Source: Bacteroidales bacterium (GTDB lineage: Bacteria; Bacteroidota; Bacteroidia; Bacteroidales; UBA3824). From it: a stretch of 42,840 nucleotides of DNA. The notes under the pieces were generated by a model. The model was not told the origin of the DNA. It was given only the letters and a program-made list of their open reading frames with translations, and ran no database searches. Positions 9,976 to 18,394 of this stretch are shown here, piece after piece. Every line of letters begins with the position of its first letter. Positions within the stretch are counted from its first letter, which is position 1. The stretch covers positions 1-42,840 of the forward strand of contig JAFPYR010000116.1 of the NCBI GenBank assembly GCA_017412115.1. The letters run 5' to 3'. The position numbers were made by a program, and so were the translations under genes.

Positions 9976-10767
9976 ATGAAATCAAAAAAATTGATTTACG
10001 CAAGTATTGCGTTTTTCTCTATTGCACTATTATCAGATTGTAGTTCAAATAAGGACGGCAAAGTCCGTGATTTTGAAGACCTTTCTGATAAAAAAATAGT
10101 TGTTCAGGAAGGTACGACGTTTGATGAAATTTTCAAAGAGAAGTACCCTTCGTACAACGTAACCCGAGTACCGACTTTTTTTGACATTTATAAAAAACTC
10201 GTATCGGGAGAGGCAGACTACGGTATTGACGAAGACGTTACGGCAACCTCAGTTCTTGCCGGCGGCTTGTCGATAGATACGACTTATGCTAATACGCCCG
10301 CCGTTCCGATGGGTGCTATCTTCAACAAAAGCAATACAGAATTGTTAGAAGAATTCAACGAGTTTATCACGGATTTGGACAATAGCGGAAAACTCAACGA
10401 AATCCGTCAAAAATGGTTTTCAACAGCGATGCCCTCCTCTCTTCCCGTTCCTGAGGCTCAGACTACAACAGGAACTCCCTTGACAGTTGTCATGGAAGGA
10501 GATTATCCGCCTTTCAATTTAATGGTTGGCGATAAAATTTCGGGTTTTGAAGTAGAATTAGTCACACTTTTTGCCGACAAAATACAACGTCCGATAAAAT
10601 TCAAAAGAATTAACTTTGTAGACATTATTCCATATATTTCAAAGGGAAAAGCCGATATGTCATTATCCGGTTTTTCAATCACCGAAGAACGCGCTAAAAT
10701 CATTAATTTTTCAAAACCCTATAACAATACTTACACACTCGTAGTTTCGCTCAGAAAAGGGAAATAA
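9976..10767 (+). CDS. Solute-binding lipoprotein (SBP family 3) with lobes in swapped order
   Basis: A 263-residue protein with an N-terminal lipoprotein signal (Cys22 after LLSD; the Asp just before Cys is unusual). Residues about 33-147 match the second lobe of family-3 binding proteins: KIVVQEGTTFDEIF, KLVSGEADYGIDED, a stretch like the usual return strand, and the closing helix LNEIRQKWF. Residues about 168-263 match the first lobe: MEGDYPPFNLM, ISGFEVELVTLFADK, DIIPYISKGKADMSLSG, FSITEERAKIINFSKPY. In normal members the YPPF lobe comes first. So this is either circularly permuted or the middle of a former tandem pair. It is likely anchored in a membrane and binds a small solute, perhaps an amino acid. 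No permease is next to it. A strong terminator follows. Confidence 0.8.
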   Translation: MKSKKLIYASIAFFSIALLSDCSSNKDGKVRDFEDLSDKKIVVQEGTTFDEIFKEKYPSYNVTRVPTFFDIYKKLVSGEADYGIDEDVTATSVLAGGLSIDTTYANTPAVPMGAIFNKSNTELLEEFNEFITDLDNSGKLNEIRQKWFSTAMPSSLPVPEAQTTTGTPLTVVMEGDYPPFNLMVGDKISGFEVELVTLFADKIQRPIKFKRINFVDIIPYISKGKADMSLSGFSITEERAKIINFSKPYNNTYTLVVSLRKGK

Positions 10768-10772
10768 GAGGC

Positions 10773-10801
10773 AAAAGAGCCGCATTTTTTGCGGCTCTTT
10801 T
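10773..10801. terminator. Bidirectional rho-independent terminator between convergent genes
   Basis: AAAAGAGCCGC and GCGGCTCTTTT form a perfect 11-bp stem around ATTTTTT. A T-run follows on the plus strand and four T on the minus strand, serving both the binding-protein gene and the leftward secreted-protein gene. Confidence 0.92.
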
Positions 10802-10811
10802 TTATTTTCTT

Positions 10812-11549
10812 TTATAAATCTTTAGCTAACATAATTTTTCCGGAAACTTTTTTCGGGGAATTGTTATCAAAATAGCTCATAACATAAAAATAAGTTCCGA
10901 ACAAACAACCCCCGCCGTCCCATTTAAAATCAGGATTTTCAGAAGAATAAACTTTCTTACCGTTACGGGCAAAAATATCAATTCTAAAAGACTGAGGTTT
11001 GTAATTATAGCTTAAATGAAACAAATCGTTTTTACCGTCGCCGTTAGGTGTAAAAATATTCGGAACATTAACTTTTAATTCCTCAACGACTTCTCCCTGT
11101 TCGGGTTCAGGTTCCGGGTCGATATTCGCTTCGGGATCTGGCTCAGGCTCGGGGTCGGGTTCGGGTTCGGGATTTGGTTCGGGTGTCGGATCTGTTCCCG
11201 GGTCAGGACGAGGTTCAGGTATAACATGCTTTTGTTCGTCCTTTACCTCAAACTTAACTGTCGTAATATGATTGCACCCCAAAAAGCTTTCCTCGAAATT
11301 AAAAACATACGAACCCGTTTCAAGAAATTTCAGCGACATCATACCGCTGCTCATATCGAATTTATCAACGATTTCATATTTTCCACCGCTAATATAATTA
11401 CATGAAAATTCAGACTGCTTTTTATCCGCAAAACCGCTGATAGAGAGTTTTACGGTTTCATCTTTAACAAGGCTCAAAACAACATCCTGAGCCATAGAAA
11501 CGAAAGACATTAAAAGCAATAAAACAAATGCAATAACAGATTTTTTCAT
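10812..11549 (-). CDS. Secreted protein with type IX secretion type B (gliding-motility-associated) C-terminal domain
   Basis: The 245-residue protein has a signal peptide ending at VSMAQ and a small beta domain (about 20-110). A Pro-Glu-Asp repeat linker follows (about 113-152, units like PEPNPEPEPDP). The C-terminal domain starts at VPNIFTPNGDGKNDLFHL, the hallmark of the CHU_C/type B sorting domain, with the usual FARNGKKVYSS and WDGGG(x)FGTYFYVM motifs. That domain targets cargo through the type IX secretion system to the cell surface, and implies this system elsewhere in the genome. The gene is the last of a leftward group of secreted proteins, four bases after the Ig-like gene. Its own N-terminal part is short, so the upstream genes may be split-off parts or partners. 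Confidence 0.87.
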   Translation of the reverse strand: MKKSVIAFVLLLLMSFVSMAQDVVLSLVKDETVKLSISGFADKKQSEFSCNYISGGKYEIVDKFDMSSGMMSLKFLETGSYVFNFEESFLGCNHITTVKFEVKDEQKHVIPEPRPDPGTDPTPEPNPEPEPDPEPEPDPEANIDPEPEPEQGEVVEELKVNVPNIFTPNGDGKNDLFHLSYNYKPQSFRIDIFARNGKKVYSSENPDFKWDGGGCLFGTYFYVMSYFDNNSPKKVSGKIMLAKDL

Positions 11550-11553
11550 AAAA

Positions 11554-12171
11554 TTATTTCTTTAAGATTTCAACTATTTTCAATGGTTTCAGTATAGGAA
11601 GAATTTCCGCCTGATTGTCCTTGTCAGGAGAAAAATCACAGAAAGAATCTTTGATTTTCGTGATTTTGTATTTTCCTTCCGCATTAGGCAGTTCGTATTC
11701 GGTTTCGGAAGTTTTAAAACTTTGTTCTAAACCGTCATTTAAAGTATAAAAAATTTCAAAGGGAGGATTCCCCGAAGAGATAATTTTAAGCGGTTCACCG
11801 TAACAAACCATAGAATTATCAAAACTTACGGAAGGTGTTTCATTTATTTCCAAAGAATAAACAATAGTCTCTGAAGTACATTTAGTATCGGGATTTTCGC
11901 CGTAAACGGTTATTTTCCCTTTACCTTGAGAATCAGCCCATTTTACCGAAATCTCGTTGCCGGTAATATCGTCTGATTTATTTCCGATAACAGTCCCGCC
12001 CGTAACAGACCAATGATAAACAATATCATCTTCCGGGTCTTCAACAGCATAATTTTTTGTTTGAGAGGTGCAAACGTTTTTCAACTTCAGTTTTAAGCCC
12101 TCCGTTTGCGAATTTGCAACGCCAAAACAAAGCATCGCCAAAAATGTTAAAAGCAATTTTTTTTTCATCAT
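11554..12171 (-). CDS. Secreted PKD/Ig-like domain protein
   Basis: 205 residues with a signal peptide (LCFGVANSQ). Residues about 28-110 resemble PKD-like domains of type IX cargo (YHWSVTGGTVIG, ISVKWADSQGKGKITVYGEN). Residues about 125-200 form a second module (PPFEIFYTLNDG, FKTSETEYELP, GKYKITKIKDSFCDFSP) clearly paralogous to the C-terminus of the gene at 12255. There is no sorting domain of its own. Four bases separate it from the type B gene downstream, so the two are cotranslated and may function together. The Met at 12168 is an alternative start. Confidence 0.75.
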   Translation of the reverse strand: MMKKKLLLTFLAMLCFGVANSQTEGLKLKLKNVCTSQTKNYAVEDPEDDIVYHWSVTGGTVIGNKSDDITGNEISVKWADSQGKGKITVYGENPDTKCTSETIVYSLEINETPSVSFDNSMVCYGEPLKIISSGNPPFEIFYTLNDGLEQSFKTSETEYELPNAEGKYKITKIKDSFCDFSPDKDNQAEILPILKPLKIVEILKK

Positions 12172-12200
12172 ACATTAATTTTTTTAGGGTATTCACGCCT

Positions 12201-12278
12201 CAAAAATATATAAAAAATTCTTTAGAAAAAATACCCCAAAAGGGTAATTTTTTTTTAGTTTTTTTCGATGATTTTCGG
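12201..12278 (-). repeat. Duplicated segment, copy 1: 3' end of the propeller gene plus terminator
   Basis: About 78 bases, from CAAAAATATATAAAAAATTC through the last codons (PKIIEK) of the gene ending at 12255, recur at 13925-14001 with a few small indels. The segment holds a hairpin TACCC-CAAAA-GGGTA flanked by A-runs and T-runs, a symmetric rho-independent terminator. Confidence 0.85.
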
Positions 12279-13622
12279 TCTTTTGACCTCCGGTAAAATT
12301 TCAATTTCATTGTGTTTTTGCGGGGAAAATTCGCACCTAGCATCTTTGGTTCTCGTAATTCGATATTTTCCCGGAACAGTTTCCAAAACATATTCTTTTT
12401 CTAAGGTTTTAAAACTTTTTTCTTCACCGTTAAGAGTATAAAAAACTTCAAACGGAGCTGTACCCGAAAGGGTCATTTTTAGTGCCGCTGCGTTACAAAC
12501 AGAAGTATTATCAAATTCAACACGGGCAGTACAAGTCTGATAATCCTTATACCTTGGGATACCCGGGAAATGCCCAGCAAATATCAAACAATCTGATTTA
12601 ATTATTTCTTGTGTGATATTCCCTGTTTCTATACCGTCAAGCACCACTACATAATTCGTTTTATAATTGCATACGTACAATTTATCGTCAACTCCTAACG
12701 CCATTGACCAAACATTATTATAACCATCATAATCTCTTTTAGGTAAATCATAAACTATTTCAGGATTTTCAAAGTTAAAATCAAAACTCTCATCATATCT
12801 GAATCCTTTCAATTTATCGTCATCAATAATTAAAAAATATTTATCAGTTTTTGAAAACGACATAGGAATGAACTTGTCAGTTTCAAAGCGGTAAGCCACA
12901 GAAAACTTACAGCTATTTTTATCAAAATTAAGTACATATACAATATTATGGGTTACAGCAATTATTTTAGTATTATCTAACGAATGTCCAATAGTAAAAT
13001 ATACAGGTAGCACTGGATTCAAAAACTCATCCAATTCAATATCAGAAGTTTTCCAAAGATAACAACCGTCAGATGTAAGTTTATATGTTTCTATTAAAGA
13101 TTTACGATACGCAACAAGAACAATGTAATCATCAAAACGAATAAAATCTAAAAAAAAACTATAATTTGCATCTTTATAGACATATTCTTTTTCTAATTTT
13201 CCATTTGCATCAAACATATAAACATAGAGATTTATTTTAAACAAGTCTCCAAAAACAGCAGCAATACAATAACCACCGTTCGGTAGTTTTGCTCCGATTA
13301 CGTTTTTAATCAGAGAACATTCAATACTGATAATGTTTTGATTATTAAAATCTTTTATAATAAAATTAGACATACTGGTACTCCCCCCTGATATTTCCTT
13401 GTATGCAGTAAGAATTATATCCCCGTTATCATCAGATAGTGCTATTGCATAGTTCCCAACATTATGATTAGAGCAAATTATAGTTGCCGGAGAAGTATTG
13501 AAATTTAAAACAACACCGCGATGAAACAACCAATTATTATATTCTTGTGCAAAACAGCTTGAAAACCAAGAAAAGACTGCAATAAAAATTGCAGTCATAA
13601 AAAAAATATTTAGTCCGTTCAT
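12255..13622 (-). CDS. Secreted beta-propeller-like protein with C-terminal Ig-like module
   Basis: A 455-residue protein from ATG 13622, which gives a proper signal peptide (MNGLNIFFMTAIF...SCFAQ). The frame is open 11 codons further, but that part overlaps the upstream gene. The mature start NNWLFHRGVVLNFN is like the NWYFGxxAGLxFN opening of many large type IX cargo proteins. Repeated beta-blade-like segments follow to about residue 375. Residues about 380-455 (APFEVFYTLNGEE, FKTLEKEYVLE, GKYRITRTKDARCEFSP) are paralogous to the end of the next gene. No sorting domain is present, so it looks like a full-length cargo whose C-terminus has been lost or moved into separate genes. A terminator follows. 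Confidence 0.7.
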   Translation of the reverse strand: MNGLNIFFMTAIFIAVFSWFSSCFAQEYNNWLFHRGVVLNFNTSPATIICSNHNVGNYAIALSDDNGDIILTAYKEISGGSTSMSNFIIKDFNNQNIISIECSLIKNVIGAKLPNGGYCIAAVFGDLFKINLYVYMFDANGKLEKEYVYKDANYSFFLDFIRFDDYIVLVAYRKSLIETYKLTSDGCYLWKTSDIELDEFLNPVLPVYFTIGHSLDNTKIIAVTHNIVYVLNFDKNSCKFSVAYRFETDKFIPMSFSKTDKYFLIIDDDKLKGFRYDESFDFNFENPEIVYDLPKRDYDGYNNVWSMALGVDDKLYVCNYKTNYVVVLDGIETGNITQEIIKSDCLIFAGHFPGIPRYKDYQTCTARVEFDNTSVCNAAALKMTLSGTAPFEVFYTLNGEEKSFKTLEKEYVLETVPGKYRITRTKDARCEFSPQKHNEIEILPEVKRPKIIEKN

Positions 13623-13629
13623 ATTCACT

Positions 13630-13839
13630 CTATTTATATTGAGGTTCAAATACATAACGAATAGAATATCCGTATAGCTCCAAATACACGGTATTTATAT
13701 ATGCGGTATAATTGTCATTAACATAACCATTCATATAGTTTCTTTCAGAAATTTTTACTTCTTCCTCTTGGCACGCAGTACCGCACAGCATTGCTAACAT
13801 CAAAGCTGCAAATGCTGAAAACAAATAATTTTTTCTCAT
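13630..13839 (-). CDS. Small putative lipoprotein, function unknown
   Basis: 69 residues beginning MRKNYLFSAFAALMLAML, then GTACQEEE, which reads as a lipobox with Cys23 followed by an acidic stretch as in surface lipoproteins. The remainder (NGYVNDNYTAYINTVYLELYGYS) has no family I recognise. It ends seven bases before the chosen start of the propeller gene, so it is probably the first gene of that operon. A TACTTTTTG sequence near 13890 (minus strand) is a loose match to a promoter, with one extra base. Confidence 0.55.
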   Translation of the reverse strand: MRKNYLFSAFAALMLAMLCGTACQEEEVKISERNYMNGYVNDNYTAYINTVYLELYGYSIRYVFEPQYK

Positions 13840-13924
13840 CGTTTTTTTTAATTAAAATTTAGTAATAAAAAAACTTTCTGCGCAAAAAGTATTTTTACGG
13901 AAACTATTTATAAAAATCCGCACC

Positions 13925-14001
13925 CCAAAAATATATAAAAAATTCTTTAGAAAAAATACCCCAAAAGGGTAATTTATTTTAGTTTTTTCGATGATTTTCG
14001 G
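13925..14001 (-). repeat. Duplicated segment, copy 2: orphan terminator with coding tail
   Basis: Near-identical to 12201-12278. It still encodes PKIIEK in the minus direction but has no gene body to its right, so it looks like the last trace of a deleted paralogue of the propeller/Ig genes. Confidence 0.8.
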
Positions 14002-14554
14002 AATATAAAACTTCTATCATCAAAAACAGCGAATTATAACAAAAAAAATATACATAAATATTGTTCGCATAGCACAATCTTCTGGTTAATAAGTAATTAA
14101 TCAAACAATAGAAAAAGGCGGTTTTTAATAATAAACCAAACCGAAAACAGCATAAAACCGCCCCAAAAGAGTACAAAACAGCTTCATAAAACATAACATT
14201 ATGACTTAAATATCTGAAATTCCGAAACTTACAAAGCAAAAACATAAACGAATATATATGAATATTTTTATAATAAATACTATTCGCATTAAAATACCAA
14301 AATACATTTAAAAAAAAACGCCGATAAACAGAGATTTTTCCAAAATCATTCTTTCAAAACAAAAAATATATACGATGATTTCCGTTTTAGAGAAGATATA
14401 AAAAACGGGCGATTTCTTTTGATTTTTCAAACTTTTAATTTAAAACCATTAGTTTGTATAACTCACTCAAAAATTAAAAAAAATTCGGCAAATTTTAGGC
14501 TCGTCATTTTTCTTGGCAAAAAAATACTTCCCGCTCTGAAAATTCAAAAAAAAC
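14002..14554. other. AT-rich intergenic region without a credible gene
   Basis: The short open frames here have no recognisable domains and composition typical of AT-rich spacer DNA. Apart from the flanking duplicated segment and the uvrC hairpin I see no structured element. Confidence 0.6.
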
Positions 14555-14630
14555 AATATCCCGTTTTCTTTAATATCTCCCCTGCCCTACTTCAGCAAAA
14601 GTTTTTTCATCGAAACCAAAACGGGATATT
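14555..14630 (-). terminator. Long-loop hairpin terminator downstream of uvrC
   Basis: AATATCCCGTTTT (14555-14567) and its exact complement AAAACGGGATATT (14618-14630) form a 13-bp stem with a 50-base loop. On the minus strand the stem is followed by a run of eight T (A-run at 14546-14553). The large loop is unusual for a terminator. Confidence 0.65.
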
Positions 14631-14662
14631 ATTTTCGTAAAAATCTTTTAAAACTTTGAATA

Positions 14663-16483
14663 TCAATTATTTGAATCCCCATGAAAGTATTCGTAAACTT
14701 TTTGAGCTTTAGACAAATCCACCACTTTATTCAACTCTAAGAGCGATGCGGCGGAAACAGCGTTCACAGAACCGAACTCAGAAAGCAATTTTGCGATTGT
14801 TTTATCGCCGATTCCGTCAATATCTTCCAAGACGGAATGAATCATTCCTTTTGATCGTTTGTTTCTGTGAAACGTTATACAAAATCTATGAGCCTCGTCC
14901 CTTAAATGTTGAATGACTTTCAACGTCGGGGAATTTTTGTCCAAATATAGCGGAATGTTATCTTCGGGAAAAAATATTTCTTCCAAACGTTTAGCAATTC
15001 CTATCAAAGCGATTTTCGGATAAAGTCCGAGAGCTTTCAAAGTTTCGTAAGCGCAACGCAGCTGACCTTTACCACCGTCCACGATTACAAGTTGCGGCAA
15101 AGGTTTACCTTCTTCATACAAACGTTTATAACGCCTAAAAACAACTTCTCTCATCGTAGCAAAATCATCAGGGCCTTCCACGGTCTTAACATTAAACAGC
15201 CTGTAATCTCTTTTGTATGGTTTTCCGTTTCTAAAAACCACACAAGATGAAACGGGATTTGTTCCTTGAATATTTGAGTTATCAAAACATTCAATATGTC
15301 TTGGCTCAACATCAAGTTGCAAATCCTTTTGCATAGTTTTCATCAAATTATTAACGCTCTTATCAGGGTCAATTAATGAGCGTTGTTTTTGCTGCTCCGC
15401 CATAAAAAGTTTGCAGTTTCTTTGAGACCATTCCAAGAGTTGTTTTTTATCACCTGTTTTCGGGACGGTAATTTTATAATCGTTAAAACCAAAATCAACG
15501 TCAAAAGGCAAAATCAATTCATCTGCTTTGTCGCCAATATTCAAATCCGAAAAATGAATATCTGCCATAGCGGTCAAAAGAATATCTTTTTCATCTTCGT
15601 CCACCTTAGCTTTTATCTCCCTCGTAAAAGACCGCAAAATCAAACTCTGCGATACTTTCATAAAATTGACATAATAAAAATCGTCCACAGCATCATGGAA
15701 AATAGAAAAAATCTCAACTGTATTCGGCACATTAACGGAGATAACATTTTTAGCATGATAAGAAATCAAAACGTCATATCTTTCTTTTATTTCCTGCGCT
15801 TTCTCAAACTCCATTTTTTCGGCTAACTCCGCCATTTGAGAGCGCATCACATTGATAACTTCCGTTGTTTTACCATTAAGAATTTTTCTGACAGTCGTAA
15901 TATACTCGTTATATTTTTCTTTGCTGACCTTACCGATACAAGGGCCACAACAGTTTTTTATATGATAATCCAAACAAACATCATATTTTCCACTCATAAC
16001 GAGTTGCTCCGTCATAGGCGTCCTACACGTCCGCAAATGAAACAACCTCCTAAACATATCCAAAATATTACGCATCACAACCACCGAAGTATAAGGACCA
16101 AAATACGACCCCTCCCCTACTATTCTCTTCCTCGTAAAATAAACCCGCGGATAATCCTCGTTAGAAATACAAATCCACGGATACGTCTTATCATCCTTCA
16201 ACAAAATATTATACCTCGGCTGAAACTGCTTAATCAACTTATTCTCCAACAACAAAGCATCAGTCTCCGTATCAACACAAATATGCAAAACATCACAAAT
16301 ATGTCTCACCAAAATAGCCGTCTTGCCTACCTGATTCTTCTGACGGAAATATGACGAAACCCTATTGCGCAAATTCTTCGCCTTACCAACATAAATAACA
16401 GTACCATTCTTGTCCAAAAAATTATAAACCCCAGGACTAAACGGTAAAGTCTTTACTTTATATTCCAACGTATTTTTATCCAT
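14663..16483 (-). CDS. uvrC: UvrABC excinuclease subunit C
   Basis: The 606-residue protein is the nuclease subunit of nucleotide excision repair, cutting on both sides of the lesion after UvrA/UvrB loading. In order: GIY-YIG nuclease (residues about 14-95, GVYNFLDKNGTVIYVGKAKNLRNRV), a Cys cluster region (CLDYHIKNCCGPC), the UVR motif that binds UvrB (AEKMEFEKAQEIKERYD), the RNase H-like second nuclease (RHIECFDNSNIQG, IVDGGKGQL), and C-terminal helix-hairpin-helix (DIDGIGDKTIAKLLSEFGS). Length is normal. The gene is separated from the adenine deaminase upstream by a cloverleaf repeat element, so it probably has its own transcription control. Confidence 0.97.
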   Translation of the reverse strand: MDKNTLEYKVKTLPFSPGVYNFLDKNGTVIYVGKAKNLRNRVSSYFRQKNQVGKTAILVRHICDVLHICVDTETDALLLENKLIKQFQPRYNILLKDDKTYPWICISNEDYPRVYFTRKRIVGEGSYFGPYTSVVVMRNILDMFRRLFHLRTCRTPMTEQLVMSGKYDVCLDYHIKNCCGPCIGKVSKEKYNEYITTVRKILNGKTTEVINVMRSQMAELAEKMEFEKAQEIKERYDVLISYHAKNVISVNVPNTVEIFSIFHDAVDDFYYVNFMKVSQSLILRSFTREIKAKVDEDEKDILLTAMADIHFSDLNIGDKADELILPFDVDFGFNDYKITVPKTGDKKQLLEWSQRNCKLFMAEQQKQRSLIDPDKSVNNLMKTMQKDLQLDVEPRHIECFDNSNIQGTNPVSSCVVFRNGKPYKRDYRLFNVKTVEGPDDFATMREVVFRRYKRLYEEGKPLPQLVIVDGGKGQLRCAYETLKALGLYPKIALIGIAKRLEEIFFPEDNIPLYLDKNSPTLKVIQHLRDEAHRFCITFHRNKRSKGMIHSVLEDIDGIGDKTIAKLLSEFGSVNAVSAASLLELNKVVDLSKAQKVYEYFHGDSNN

Positions 16484-16504
16484 TTCTTTTAATGTTATTT
16501 ATAT

Positions 16505-16661
16505 CCGCTCAAGCCGCGGGGGCTGTTCTTTCTTGAAAGAAAGAACCAAAGAACTTTTGTGAGATATTAATTAGGGAAAGCCCCTAAAGGCTTTCCCTAA
16601 TTAATATCTCTTAAAAGTTTTCCGGTCCCCTTTTACAAAAGGGAACGCCCCGCGGCGAGCG
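16505..16661. repeat. 157-bp cloverleaf-forming repeat, copy 1
   Basis: Closing stem: CGCTC and CCGCGGGG at the left pair with CCCCGCGG and GAGCG at the right. Inside are three hairpins. The first is GTTCTTTC/GAAAGAAC (16525-16546). The second is a 22-bp perfect stem (16561-16582 with 16589-16610, loop CCTAAA), extended by AACTTTT/AAAAGTT. The third is CCCTTTT/AAAAGGG. The second copy is at 33003-33159 with six differences in 157 bases by my count, four of them in the apical loop. No target-site duplication is obvious and there is no coding capacity, as for a MITE or REP-type element. The last 16 codons and stop of the adenine deaminase lie inside it. Confidence 0.93.
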
Positions 16662-18287
16662 ATCATCAATTACATCAACGAATTGAAAATCGTTAACATT
16701 AAATAAACCTTTATCGGTTATTTTGAGTTTAGGGATTACGGGCAGAGCCATAAACGCGAGAGTCATGAATGGAGCTGTAAGTTTACAACCGAGGGCTTTT
16801 ATTAGAGTTGAGAGGCTTGAGTATTTTTGAGCTGCGACTTGGCAAGATGTATCGGTCATAATACCGCCGATTTTGAGTTGCATATCGAAGATATTTTGAC
16901 CTGTTACTACAGCGAGTCCGCCTTTATTAGAAATTATTCTATTAATACAATTTACAATAGAATCATCATCAACACCTACGCAAATTATATTATGACTATC
17001 ATGAGCGACACAACTTCCTATCGCCCCGAATCTCAACCCGAATCCGTTAATAAATCCCACAGCGGGTTTTGAATTCAGATTATATCGGTTAAGACAAACG
17101 ATTTTTAGAATATCTTTTTTAGTATCAGACACTAATTTTCCGTCTTTCACTCCTACGTTCCCCGTGAAACTTTCCGTAAAAAGTTCCTTATCTATAACTT
17201 TTATAACACGAACTTCATGGGTTTGTGATTCAATTTCAATATCAGAGGCTTTAATTTTCTTACAATTAAAATTATTTATTGGTTTATTGTCGGTTACTTC
17301 AAAAAGTTTTTTACCGCTTTTTACGAGAGTTTTTCCATCAATAACAACTTCTGAAATATTGAAATTTTTAATATCATCAACAATAACAAAATCCGCAGAA
17401 TCTCCTTCTTGAAGTAATCCTAGGTTAAGATTGTAATGTTTTACGGGATTAAGAGTAACGGCTCTTAAGACATCAAAAAAGTCGTACCCCTCTCCCACTA
17501 ACGTTTTAACCCGACCAAATAAATATCCTTTTATCAAATCATCGGGATGAAAATCATCGCTACAAAGCATCAAACTCTCGGGCGATTCTTTAAACAAAGG
17601 AGCAAGAGCATTGAGATTTTTAGCAGCAGAGCCTTCACGAATTTGAATTTTCATACCGTATTTTATCTTCGTACGAGCCTCGCCCAACGTCATACACTCG
17701 TGATCGGTAGAGATTCCGGCAGCAGCATATTGTTTAACCTGAGCCTCAGAAATAGCCGGAGCATGACCATCAATAGGTTTATTAACATCTTTTGCAGCGT
17801 TAATTTTAGCAATAACTTCCTTATCGTTATTCAAAACTCCGACAAAATTCATCATTTCAGAAAGGCAGACAACACGGTCTTTTTTCAAAAGCTTTTTCAC
17901 AGTTTCTGCATTAAGCGTTGCTCCAGAAGTTTCAAAACTTGTAGAAGGTACACATGAGGGCACACCGAAAAATATTTTCATAGGCGAAAGTGCGGCATCT
18001 TTCAGCATAAAATTAAAGCCATCTTCACCACATACATTTGAGATTTCATGAGGGTCAGTAACAACAGCAACAACGCCGTACTGCAATGCGATTTCAGCAA
18101 AACGCTGTGGTGTTACCATACTACTCTCAATATGAATATGAGAATCCACGAGGCCGGGTAATATAAATTTAGAAGATTGCGCATCGCATTTTTCTATTTT
18201 TTTTATAATACCGTCCTCTACAAAAACCTTTCCTTGAAAGATTTCTTTACTCACAACATCAACAATATTTCCACTATACTCCTTCAT
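16611..18287 (-). CDS. ade: Adenine deaminase
   Basis: The 558-residue protein converts adenine to hypoxanthine and ammonia in purine salvage (EC 3.5.4.2), a metal-dependent amidohydrolase-superfamily enzyme. Visible are the metal site DSHIHIESS, the TDPHEISNVCG motif, DGHAPAIS, STDHECMT, the SDDFHPDDL motif and the C-terminal adenine deaminase domain (GLRFGAIGSCVAHDSHNIICVG, GGLAVV). The final 16 residues (RSPRGVPFCKRGPENF) and the stop are encoded by the inserted 157-bp repeat element, so the native C-terminus has been replaced. The catalytic core is untouched. It follows mnmG by 107 bases. A parS-like site lies at 17156-17171. Confidence 0.95.
   Translation of the reverse strand: MKEYSGNIVDVVSKEIFQGKVFVEDGIIKKIEKCDAQSSKFILPGLVDSHIHIESSMVTPQRFAEIALQYGVVAVVTDPHEISNVCGEDGFNFMLKDAALSPMKIFFGVPSCVPSTSFETSGATLNAETVKKLLKKDRVVCLSEMMNFVGVLNNDKEVIAKINAAKDVNKPIDGHAPAISEAQVKQYAAAGISTDHECMTLGEARTKIKYGMKIQIREGSAAKNLNALAPLFKESPESLMLCSDDFHPDDLIKGYLFGRVKTLVGEGYDFFDVLRAVTLNPVKHYNLNLGLLQEGDSADFVIVDDIKNFNISEVVIDGKTLVKSGKKLFEVTDNKPINNFNCKKIKASDIEIESQTHEVRVIKVIDKELFTESFTGNVGVKDGKLVSDTKKDILKIVCLNRYNLNSKPAVGFINGFGLRFGAIGSCVAHDSHNIICVGVDDDSIVNCINRIISNKGGLAVVTGQNIFDMQLKIGGIMTDTSCQVAAQKYSSLSTLIKALGCKLTAPFMTLAFMALPVIPKLKITDKGLFNVNDFQFVDVIDDRSPRGVPFCKRGPENF
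17156..17171. other. parS-like site (12/16)
   Basis: Differs at four positions from the general parS sequence TGTTTCACGTGAAACA. It lies inside the adenine deaminase gene and is a weak member of the cluster at 17-25 kb. Confidence 0.35.
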
Positions 18288-18394
18288 AATTATCTCCTTT
18301 TTTCAAGTTTTTTATCCGCAAAAATCAACACTTTCAAAGCAGAAAGTGCAAATATTAAATCTTTTTTCCTTTTCAAAAAGAAAAGAAAAAAGAT

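Noticed and set aside
13979..14245. Minus-strand open frame of 88 codons
   Set aside because: Begins in AT-rich spacer and ends in the duplicated terminator segment; Cys/Phe/Tyr-rich translation without any family.
14419..14640. Plus-strand open frame of 73 codons
   Set aside because: Runs through the uvrC terminator hairpin; composition is that of spacer DNA.
14860..14890. TGTTTC...GTGAAAC inside uvrC as another parS site
   Set aside because: The half-sites are one base too close, so the palindrome centre is wrong.
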